Source: Rhodoglobus sp.
GTDB taxonomy: Bacteria; Actinomycetota; Actinomycetes; Actinomycetales; Microbacteriaceae
Direction: 5' to 3'
Length of the DNA: 64,000 bases
Assembly: GCA_025463515.1 (NCBI GenBank)
Contig: JAODAQ010000027.1
Span: 55,589 to 119,588 of the forward strand
Position 1 is the first letter of the stretch. Every line of letters begins with the position of its first letter. A program made the position numbers and the translations under genes. Positions 23,819 through 30,437 of the stretch are shown piece by piece. The notes beneath the pieces are model-generated. The model was not told the origin of the DNA. It saw nothing but the letters and a program-made list of their open reading frames with translations, and did no database searches.

Positions 23819-25768
23819 ATGAAGTCGGGGGACATCGAAGCGCTCGTCAGCCTTTCACGCCCGACGATCGCGCCGGACGGCTCGCGCGCGATCGTGAGCG
23901 TCCTGCATCCGTCGATCGACGCGGACGGCACGGTGGGCCAGCTCTGGACGGTGCCGCTGGACGGGGCTCCCGCGCGACGGCTCACGCGCGGCCGCTCCGA
24001 CACTTCGCCTCAGTTCAGCCCGGACGGGCGCTCGGTCGCCTTCGTGCGCGGGGAGAAGGGGTCCGCTCCGCAGCTCGTCGTGGTCGATGCAGCCGGGGGC
24101 GAGCCCATTGCTCTCACCGACGCCAAACTCGGCGTCGAGTCGTTCTCCTGGTCGCCGGACTCGTCGCGAATCGTCTACTCGGCCCCGGTACCCGAGCAGG
24201 GCCGCTACGGCACGGTCGAGGGCATCGCATCCGGCTCCGAGCCGGGGCGCCACATCACCAACCTGGTCTACAAGTACAACGGCACGGGGTACATCGGCGA
24301 CCAGCGCACGCAGGTGTTCGTCGTCGACGTCCCTGCCCTCGACACGGAGCCCGGCTATGTTGCAGCGCCCCTGCCCGACGGCACGACGCCCGAGGTCGCG
24401 CTCGTTCCCGTGAGCACGCAGCTCACCACGGGCGACTACTCCTGGTTCGCGCCGCGCTTCCTGGGTGGCCGCGTCGCCGCACTGTCGGCACGCCACGAGG
24501 GCCGCGACCGCGACCTGCTCAACCAGCTCTGGACAGTCGCCGAGGGGGAGGAGCCGCAGCCGCTCACCGACCTCGGCACCATCGACATCGGCACCTTCGA
24601 CAGCACGGTAGACGGAACGGTCTACCTCATCGCGCACGAGCTCGGCGAGAGCGGCACGGACTTCGTCGGCCGCAACGCGGCGGTCTACCGCCTCGACGGC
24701 CGCACCCCGGTGCTGCTGACCGACCCCGGGACGAGCGACTTCGGGGGAGCGCTCCTGGCGTTCGCGGGGGAGCGGGTCCTCGTTGCGGGCATCGGGCGCG
24801 GCCGGGAGCACCTGTACGAGGTGCTCGGGTCGGGCGGCCTGCGCGCGCTCACCTCTGGCGATGTCGAGGTGACAGGAGCCGCGGCATCCGGCGACCGCAT
24901 CGTCGTCACGTACCAGTCGCCGACGAGCTTCGGGGATGTCGCGGTGGTGGACGACGGCGTGCTCACCACGCTCACGGACTTCTCGGCCGAGCTGCGCACG
25001 CGCGGCGTAGTCGCGCCGGCCGAGCTCACGGTCACCGGGCGGGACGGCTACGACCTGCACGGGTGGGTCGCACGCCCGGAGGGTGGCGGCAAGCATCCCA
25101 CCCTGCTCATGATCCACGGCGGGCCGTACACGCAGTACGGCGTGCACGTGTTCGACGAGACCCAGGTCTACGTGGGCGCGGGTTACGCGGTCGTGTACTG
25201 CAACCCGCGGGGGAGCTCGGGGTACGGACAGGCGCACGGGAGCGCGATCCGCGAGGATATGGGCGGGCTCGACATGAACGACGTCCTCGACTTCCTCGAA
25301 GGGGCGCTCGCGAAGTGGGACGACCTCGATGCCGACCGCCTCGGCATCCTCGGCGGCTCCTACGGCGGCTACCTCACGGCCTGGACCATCGCTCACGACC
25401 ACCGCTTCAAGGCCGCGATCGTCGAGCGCGGCTACCTCGACCCGTCGTCGTTCATCGGGTCGTCGGACATCGGCGTGACCTTCCCGCAGCAGTACAACGG
25501 CACCGACCGCGAGCTGCAGCGCCGCCAGAGCCCCCAGGAGGTCGCGCACCTCGTCACAACGCCGACCTTCGTCATCCACTCGGAGCTCGACCTGCGCTGC
25601 CCGATCGCGCAGGCGGAGACGTACTACGCGACGCTCAAGATGCAGGGGGTGGATGCCGAACTCCTGATCTTCCCGGGGGAGAACCACGAGCTCAGCCGTG
25701 CGGGGCGTCCGCGCCACCGAGTGCAGCGGTTCGACGCGATCCTCGACTGGTTCGGGCGGCACCTGTGA
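23819..25768 (+). CDS. S9 family serine peptidase (acylaminoacyl/dipeptidyl peptidase-like)
   Basis: The 649-residue protein has an N-terminal beta-propeller (about residues 1-390, with TolB-like repeats such as SPQFSPDGRSVAF) and a C-terminal alpha/beta hydrolase domain. The catalytic Ser is in GGSYGGYL, the Asp in HSELDLRCP and the His in GENHELSR. There is no signal peptide, so it is a cytosolic oligopeptidase. It starts 3 bases after the SDR gene; its stop overlaps the NUDIX GTG. Confidence 0.93.
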   Translation: MKSGDIEALVSLSRPTIAPDGSRAIVSVLHPSIDADGTVGQLWTVPLDGAPARRLTRGRSDTSPQFSPDGRSVAFVRGEKGSAPQLVVVDAAGGEPIALTDAKLGVESFSWSPDSSRIVYSAPVPEQGRYGTVEGIASGSEPGRHITNLVYKYNGTGYIGDQRTQVFVVDVPALDTEPGYVAAPLPDGTTPEVALVPVSTQLTTGDYSWFAPRFLGGRVAALSARHEGRDRDLLNQLWTVAEGEEPQPLTDLGTIDIGTFDSTVDGTVYLIAHELGESGTDFVGRNAAVYRLDGRTPVLLTDPGTSDFGGALLAFAGERVLVAGIGRGREHLYEVLGSGGLRALTSGDVEVTGAAASGDRIVVTYQSPTSFGDVAVVDDGVLTTLTDFSAELRTRGVVAPAELTVTGRDGYDLHGWVARPEGGGKHPTLLMIHGGPYTQYGVHVFDETQVYVGAGYAVVYCNPRGSSGYGQAHGSAIREDMGGLDMNDVLDFLEGALAKWDDLDADRLGILGGSYGGYLTAWTIAHDHRFKAAIVERGYLDPSSFIGSSDIGVTFPQQYNGTDRELQRRQSPQEVAHLVTTPTFVIHSELDLRCPIAQAETYYATLKMQGVDAELLIFPGENHELSRAGRPRHRVQRFDAILDWFGRHL

Positions 25769-26214
25769 CCGTGAACCGGGCCACGAGCCGCATCCTGCTG
25801 CTCGACCGCGACAACCGGGTGCTCCTGTTCCTCACCAAGGCGCCCGACACGAGCGGAGTCGCGCGCTGGCTCACGCCCGGCGGGGGAGTGGACCCGGGGG
25901 AGACTCACCACCAGGCCGCCCTGCGCGAGCTCGAGGAGGAGACCGGCCTTGTACTCGAGGACGTGGGGGAGCCCGTGTGGTCCCACGATTTCGTCGTGCA
26001 ATGGGATGCCGCGGACCACGACACCGGGCACGCCGAGTTCTACACCGCCACGGTCGATGCGTTCGAGCCGTCCGACGCGCAGTGGACCGACGACGAGCGC
26101 GTCGACGTGCTGGCGCACAAGTGGTGGACCCTGTCCGAGCTCATCGCGACCGATGAAGCCTACGAGCCCGCTGAGCTCGTCAACCTCGTCCGGCGGCAGC
26201 TGCCGTCGTGCTGA
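25765..26214 (+). CDS. NUDIX hydrolase
   Basis: The 149-residue protein carries the complete NUDIX box GGGVDPGETHHQAALRELEE...ETGL (G-x5-E-x7-R-E-x2-E-E-x-G) at about residues 36-58. NUDIX enzymes hydrolyse nucleoside diphosphates linked to other moieties; the substrate is unknown. GTG overlaps the S9 peptidase stop; a second GTG two codons on is also possible. Confidence 0.9.
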   Translation: MTVNRATSRILLLDRDNRVLLFLTKAPDTSGVARWLTPGGGVDPGETHHQAALRELEEETGLVLEDVGEPVWSHDFVVQWDAADHDTGHAEFYTATVDAFEPSDAQWTDDERVDVLAHKWWTLSELIATDEAYEPAELVNLVRRQLPSC

Positions 26215-26238
26215 AACCGATTCACAAGGAGTTGCACC

Positions 26239-26730
26239 ATGGCACGTCCCATCCCTGAGTACACGGTCGCGAACCTCGAGCCGCTCAACAAGGTCGAGTT
26301 CGAGAGCATGACCAACGACGACGCCGTGGCGCTCGGCCTGGTAGCCGTGTCGGTCATCCGCGAGTGGGATCTCAGCCTCGCCGTCGACATCGTGCTGGGC
26401 GACGACCTGGTGTTCCGCGCCAAGCTCAAGTCGACCGGTGCCGGAAACGACCCGTGGCTCAAGGGAAAGGCCGCCACCGCCCTGCAGTTCGGTGAGCCGT
26501 CGCTGCTCGTCAAGACGCGCCACCTCGAGGCCGGTACGCCCTTCGAGGATCGCGACGACGTCGACCACGCCGCCCTGAAGGCCCACGGCGGGTCCATCCC
26601 GCTTCGCGTCGCCGGCGAGATCGTCGGAACGCTCACGATGTCAGGTGAGCCCGACGGAACCGACCACGAGGCCGCTGTTGAGGCTATCGAGCGATACCTG
26701 GGCGACCGCGACGGGCGCCACGAGGCCTGA
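26239..26730 (+). CDS. Haem-degrading-family protein (UPF0303/HbpS-GlcG type)
   Basis: The 163-residue protein resembles the UPF0303 branch of the haem-degrading/GlcG fold: an N-terminal helix, the ALGLVAVSVIREWDLSLAVDI segment, an FRAKLKSTGAGND loop and a C-terminal IPLRVAGEIVGTLTMSG strand pair. Family members bind or degrade haem or act as redox-linked sensors; the biochemical role of this branch is unclear. A Shine-Dalgarno AAGGAG lies 8 bases upstream. An AT-rich palindromic region follows. Confidence 0.75.
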   Translation: MARPIPEYTVANLEPLNKVEFESMTNDDAVALGLVAVSVIREWDLSLAVDIVLGDDLVFRAKLKSTGAGNDPWLKGKAATALQFGEPSLLVKTRHLEAGTPFEDRDDVDHAALKAHGGSIPLRVAGEIVGTLTMSGEPDGTDHEAAVEAIERYLGDRDGRHEA

Positions 26731-26741
26731 CTCGGTATATG

Positions 26742-26783
26742 GCATTATCTGAGGTGATAACTACCTCCGATAATGCGCATTAT
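26742..26783. promoter_or_regulatory. AT-rich palindromic cluster with three GCATTAT arms
   Basis: GCATTATC at 26742-26749 pairs with GATAATGC at 26769-26776 around a nearly complementary GAGGT/ACCTC inner stem. The second arm then forms a perfect 14-bp palindrome ATAATGCGCATTAT at 26770-26783. The base composition is much lower in GC than the surroundings. It could be a hairpin terminator of the upstream gene, but there is no T-run; tandem operator sites are an alternative. Confidence 0.5.
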
Positions 26784-26825
26784 GTCAAGTAATCGTTTCG
26801 GGCCGTCCTGACGAGCGCCGTGGTC

Positions 26826-27121
26826 TCAACTGAGCGGCACGATCGCGTCTAATTGCACTAGCGCATTGCCCTGCAGTACATTCGCACCGATCAGCGAGCG
26901 CGCGGGTGGCGCCTCGGTGAAGAATTCACGGTAGACACGATCGATGACGGAGGCGAACTCGATCAGCACGGGCGTGTAGATGGTGAGCTTGATCGCGTTG
27001 GACAGGTCGGCTCCGGCGGCCTGGCAGATGGCGTTCAGATTCTTCAAGCACTGACCCCGTCGTAAGCGATCGCCTGGCTGGAGCCGCCGGGAGACCATGG
27101 CGCATCCGGAGTGAAGATCAC
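26826..27121 (-). pseudogene. RidA/YjgF family remnant with internal deletion
   Basis: On the minus strand a GTG at 27121 overlaps the upstream gene's stop (GTGA) and encodes a RidA-like N terminus (IFTPDAPWSPGGSSQAIAYD) that stops at 27044. The rest of the fold is in another frame: CLKNLNAICQAAGADL, then a PPARSL segment with the active-site Arg and QLDAIV, to a stop at 26826. Compared with normal RidA (about 130 residues), roughly 25 residues around the SGQ motif are missing at the frame junction. RidA deaminates reactive enamines/imines; this copy should be inactive. Confidence 0.72.
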
Positions 27122-27690
27122 TCTACGTTCCACAGGTCGCTCCCCCGGCTTGATGTCAACGGCACTGGTCCCGACATGTTACGCAGCACCCGCGTGAGGA
27201 AGGCGAGCTCCACCACCCATTTCGTCTTCCGCTTCTCCGTGCGCGGGTCGGTCAGGTAGACCTCGAGACGCGAGCGGAAGGCCTCCCCTGCCGGCACGCG
27301 ATCCGAGTCGGTCGCCAGCCCCTGCGCGTCGATCCACCTCAGGAGCATGCCGTTCGCCGCGAGCGACGTCGACCGGTACGACAGCACGGCGTAGGCGCCC
27401 GCCGGGACCACTCCGGCGATGACCCGGTCGCTCGGCACGGCCGCCGTCGCCGCGACGCCGACCTCGATGTCCATGAGCCCGGACATATCGACCACGTGCA
27501 GCCGGAGGAAGAACGGCCCCTCCGGCTCCACACCGCTCGCATCCAACCATTCGATGAGCTCGGCGAGCAGCCGATCCCGGTTCGAGAGCATCGCCCGGAA
27601 CGGCACGATCTCCCGAATTCCCACGGTCGCGATCTCGGGACGCTCCTCGAGCCGAGGCTCGCTGACCAGGTCTACGGGTTTGGCAGCCAC
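27118..27690 (-). CDS. GyrI-like small-molecule-binding domain protein
   Basis: The 190-residue protein consists of a single GyrI-like/AraC effector-binding domain without a DNA-binding part: PEIATVGIREIVPF at the start, a two-fold repeated beta-alpha-beta-beta pattern, ATAAVPSDRVIAGVVPAGAYAV and a late RSRLEVYLTDP. Stand-alone members bind hydrophobic ligands or hydrolyse electrophilic compounds. GTG at 27690 lies inside the GNAT gene end (17-19 base overlap), so the frame upstream of 27690 is not coding here. It is translationally coupled to the broken ridA. Confidence 0.78.
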   Translation of the reverse strand: MAAKPVDLVSEPRLEERPEIATVGIREIVPFRAMLSNRDRLLAELIEWLDASGVEPEGPFFLRLHVVDMSGLMDIEVGVAATAAVPSDRVIAGVVPAGAYAVLSYRSTSLAANGMLLRWIDAQGLATDSDRVPAGEAFRSRLEVYLTDPRTEKRKTKWVVELAFLTRVLRNMSGPVPLTSSRGSDLWNVE

Positions 27691-28229
27691 GGCGTCTCCC
27701 CCTTGTTGAGCAGCGACCACACCTGCTTGTCGTAGAAGGTGTCGCCGACGCGCCACGCCTCGCGCAGTGCTCCCTCGAACGTCATGCCCAGGCGCTTGGC
27801 GACCTCCGAGCTGCGCGCGTTGTCGGCACGGCAGCGCCACTCGGCGCGGTGGATGCCCCGCACCCGGAAGGCCCACTCGATGAGGAGTCGGCACGCAGCG
27901 GTGATCAGGCCCCTCCCCTGCGCGCCCGGCTCCAGCCAGCAGCCGATCTCGCACGTTCCGGCTGCGGCGCTGAACTCGACGAACATCACGCCGCCGACGA
28001 GCACGCCCTCATCCCAGATGCCGTAGATGCGGGCCCCGTCACGGGCGGTCCCCTCGGCGTAGCGCGTCAGGGTCGCCCTGGCCCCGGCAACGTCACTGGT
28101 CACGAAGCTCGGGCCGACCCAGGGGCGGATGTGCTCGCGAGCGCGATCCATGTGCGCGGCGAACTCCTCGGCCTGCCATGGCTCCAACGGGCGCAGTTCG
28201 GCGGTGGAGGTCAGCGCGCGGGCGAACAT
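27672..28229 (-). CDS. GNAT N-acetyltransferase, RimJ/RimL type
   Basis: The 185-residue protein has a complete GNAT fold: ELRPLEPWQAEEFAAHMDRA at the start, VMFVEFSAAAGTCEIGCWLE strands, the acetyl-CoA pyrophosphate loop around EPGAQGRGLITAACRLL (Q/R-x-x-G-x-G/A equivalent) and RCRADNARSSEVAKRLGM, typical of RimJ/RimL. It acetylates an N-terminus or small amine; the target is unknown. It is first of a small minus-strand operon with the GyrI-like gene and the ridA remnant. Confidence 0.9.
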   Translation of the reverse strand: MFARALTSTAELRPLEPWQAEEFAAHMDRAREHIRPWVGPSFVTSDVAGARATLTRYAEGTARDGARIYGIWDEGVLVGGVMFVEFSAAAGTCEIGCWLEPGAQGRGLITAACRLLIEWAFRVRGIHRAEWRCRADNARSSEVAKRLGMTFEGALREAWRVGDTFYDKQVWSLLNKGETPWLPNP

Positions 28230-28256
28230 GCCTCAAGCCTCCCAGACGGCGCCCCG

Positions 28257-29024
28257 TCAGCCAACAACCGCGGCGAGCTGGTCGAGGAGTAGCGGCAGGC
28301 TGACCTCCAGCCCGGCGATGGCGGGCGCCGCTTCTGGCCGGATGCCCGAGACCGCGATCTCGACGGTGAGCTCGGTCCGGGCATCACCCGCGACCCGAAC
28401 CGTGTAGGTGGCAGCGAACAGCGGAAGGCCGGCGCCATCCAGCGGAGCGAGATCGAACACGAGCTCGCGATCTGGCTCTACCGAGACCACCCGGCCTGCC
28501 GCCGCGTACTCGGCGCCGTCCCCCTCCCGCAGCACGATGCGGATCGGCGCTCCGACAACCGGCTCGATCTCGCAGATCGCCACCTCGAAGTGGGTAGGTG
28601 CCCACCACTGGCGCAGCACGTCCGGGTCGGTCCATGCCCCGAGCACCGCCGCCGGCGTCGCCCCGACGGACATGCCCGCCCGGATGACCCGGTCCCCCGC
28701 CGGCCGTGACTGCTCCTCCGCGATCGCCCGCTCGTACTGCTCGAGTACGGGCTCGTCCGGGATCCGAGCGGCAAGGGCCGCCAGCCCTCCGGCCAGTTGC
28801 TCGAGCGCATCGCGACGAAGGGAGACCACCCGTCGGCGCCCGAGCCGGTGCGCCGTGACCACCCCGGCCGACTCCATTGCCTGAAGGTGCTTGGTCGTCT
28901 GCGGTTGCATTGCGCCTAGATGCGCGGCTATCTCCCCCACCGTCCTGGGCCCGGACGCGAGCAGCTGGACGATGCGGAACCTGGTCGGTTCGGCTATCGC
29001 CGCGAGCACGCGCTGGGCATCCAT
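28257..29024 (-). CDS. ArsR-type regulator fused to an SRPBCC (AHSA1) domain
   Basis: The 255-residue two-domain protein has an ArsR winged helix (residues about 1-85: VLAAIAEPTRFRIVQLLASG, QPQTTKHLQAMESAGVV) and a C-terminal SRPBCC/AHSA1-like hydrophobic-pocket domain (about 115-250, with VLGAWTDPDVLRQWWAP). The fusion suggests a regulator that senses a hydrophobic ligand directly. It is divergent from a stand-alone SRPBCC gene with a palindrome between them. The ATG at 29024 begins the ArsR fold precisely. Confidence 0.88.
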   Translation of the reverse strand: MDAQRVLAAIAEPTRFRIVQLLASGPRTVGEIAAHLGAMQPQTTKHLQAMESAGVVTAHRLGRRRVVSLRRDALEQLAGGLAALAARIPDEPVLEQYERAIAEEQSRPAGDRVIRAGMSVGATPAAVLGAWTDPDVLRQWWAPTHFEVAICEIEPVVGAPIRIVLREGDGAEYAAAGRVVSVEPDRELVFDLAPLDGAGLPLFAATYTVRVAGDARTELTVEIAVSGIRPEAAPAIAGLEVSLPLLLDQLAAVVG

Positions 29025-29043
29025 AGAAGTATCATCTCGTGTA

Positions 29044-29073
29044 TTGACACATTCGTCCAGACGAATATATGGT
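29044..29073 (+). promoter_or_regulatory. Promoter of the SRPBCC gene (TTGACA, 18-base spacer, TATGGT)
   Basis: A consensus -35 TTGACA (29044-29049) and a -10 TATGGT (29068-29073) flank an 18-base spacer. The ATG at 29069 falls inside the -10, which supports the downstream TTG start. Confidence 0.6.
29051..29066. promoter_or_regulatory. Perfect inverted repeat between -35 and -10, candidate ArsR operator
   Basis: ATTCGTC-CA-GACGAAT is a perfect 7-bp inverted repeat with a 2-base spacer. It lies wholly within the promoter spacer, so a bound ArsR dimer would block RNA polymerase. Confidence 0.65.
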
Positions 29074-29098
29074 GAGGCCAACGGAAAGGAAAACCACA

Positions 29099-29566
29099 TT
29101 GTCTGACACCATCGAACGAATCATCGCAGCCCCGCGCGAGCGCGTGTGGGAGCTGTGGACCACCGGCCCCGGCATCGAGAAGTGGTGGGCGCCAGACGGT
29201 TTTCGCACCGACGTCGACACCCTCGACCTCACCCCCGGCGGCGACCTCGTCTACACGATGACCGCTGTCGCACCCGAGCAGGTCGCGTTCATGGAGCAGT
29301 ACGGGATGCCGCTGTCGAACGTCTCGCGGAAGACCTTCACCGAGATCGACGAGCCCGGGCGTCTGGCGTATCGCTCCATCGTCGACTTCGTACCCGATCA
29401 TGAGCCGTACGAGCAGCTCACTGAGATCGTGCTCGAGGAGGTCGACGGCGGCACTCGCGTGGTCATGACCGTCGAGGCGATGCACGACGAGGTCTGGACG
29501 CAGCGACTGCTCGAGGGCCGGGCGAACGAGCTCGACAACCTGGCGAAGATCGTCAGCGCGGAGTGA
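29099..29566 (+). CDS. SRPBCC/AHSA1 family protein
   Basis: The 155-residue protein belongs to the START-like SRPBCC superfamily: IERIIAAPRERVWELWTTGPGIEKWWAP at the N terminus, a central beta-grasp and a long C-terminal helix (QRLLEGRANELDNLAKIV). It binds hydrophobic ligands; the ligand is unknown. TTG at 29099 is chosen since GGAAAGGAAA precedes it at the right distance and the ATG at 29069 overlaps the promoter. The 3' end overlaps the convergent sigma-factor gene by 14 bases. Confidence 0.85.
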   Translation: MSDTIERIIAAPRERVWELWTTGPGIEKWWAPDGFRTDVDTLDLTPGGDLVYTMTAVAPEQVAFMEQYGMPLSNVSRKTFTEIDEPGRLAYRSIVDFVPDHEPYEQLTEIVLEEVDGGTRVVMTVEAMHDEVWTQRLLEGRANELDNLAKIVSAE

Positions 29567-30428
29567 CGCCTCCGAGCTTCTCGGGGTTCAGCAGGAAGTA
29601 GATCCGGTCGATGCCGTTCCGGCCCGCGGTGATGGAGCAGAGGGCGAGCACCTCTCCCCCGCGAGTCATCACGGCAGCCAGCTCGCCGTTCGCCTCCACG
29701 AAGGTGACGGAGACGTCGGGAGTGAGGTTCGACGCGCCGCCCTCGATGATCGTGCGGACCCGGCCCCTGCCGACAACGGGCCGCCGCGCGGCGGGCACCA
29801 CTCCCCCGCCGTCGGGGTACAGAACTACGTCCTCCGCGAGCAGGTGCTCGAGCTCGTCGAGCCGGCCGGACTGCGCCGCCGAGAGGAATGCGCGCAGCAG
29901 CCGGTCCCGCTCGGCGGGCTCGACCCGGCGTGACCGGTGCTCCTCCAGATGTGCGCGCGCCCGCCGTGCGAGCTGCCGGGCGTTCGCCTCGCTCGTCTCG
30001 AGGACTTCGGCGATCTCGCGGAAGTCGTAGTCGAACGCCTCCCGGAGCAGGTACACAGCACGCTCATTGGGAGTCAGCCGCTCGAGGAGCAGCAGCAGCC
30101 CGAGTTCGAGTGCCTCGGCCCGCTCGGCACCCAGCGCGGGGTCGCCGTCGGTGAGCACCGGCTCGGGCAGCCAGTGGCCGGTATACACCTCGTGCCTCGC
30201 GCGCGAGGAGCCGGAAGCGTTGATCGCGAGGCGGGTGATGACGGTCGAGAGGAAGGCCTGCGGGCTGCGGACCTGCGACCGGTCGGTGCCCTGCCAGCGG
30301 ATCCAGGCGTCCTGTACGACGTCCTCGGCCTCAGCGACCGTGCCGAGCATCCGATATGCGATGCCGAACAGCCGCGGGCGCACGATCTCGAACTCCGTCG
30401 CGGCGGAGTCGATGTCGGCGTGCGGCAT
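29553..30428 (-). CDS. sigJ: ECF41-type RNA polymerase sigma factor (SigJ-like)
   Basis: The 291-residue protein has sigma region 2 (RPRLFGIAYRMLGTVAEAED, VQDAWIRW), the linker motif WLPEP, region 4 (LTPNERAVYLLREAFDYDFREIAEVL) and a C-terminal SnoaL/NTF2-like domain with DGGG and NPEKL. These three motifs are diagnostic of ECF41, whose fused C-terminal domain regulates sigma activity in place of an anti-sigma factor. ECF41 genes usually sit next to a carboxymuconolactone decarboxylase, oxidoreductase or epimerase; here the partner 9 bases upstream is a cytochrome b gene. Confidence 0.93.
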   Translation of the reverse strand: MPHADIDSAATEFEIVRPRLFGIAYRMLGTVAEAEDVVQDAWIRWQGTDRSQVRSPQAFLSTVITRLAINASGSSRARHEVYTGHWLPEPVLTDGDPALGAERAEALELGLLLLLERLTPNERAVYLLREAFDYDFREIAEVLETSEANARQLARRARAHLEEHRSRRVEPAERDRLLRAFLSAAQSGRLDELEHLLAEDVVLYPDGGGVVPAARRPVVGRGRVRTIIEGGASNLTPDVSVTFVEANGELAAVMTRGGEVLALCSITAGRNGIDRIYFLLNPEKLGGVTPR

Positions 30429-30437
30429 GGACTGAGA

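Noticed and set aside
27691..27954. N-terminal extension of the GyrI-like protein
   Set aside because: The in-frame upstream stretch is Arg/Gly-rich and antiparallel in sense to the overlapping GNAT gene; the domain begins at the GTG at 27690.
29069..29098. ATG at 29069 as start of the SRPBCC gene
   Set aside because: It lies within the probable -10 element; the TTG at 29099 has a good ribosome-binding site and begins the fold.
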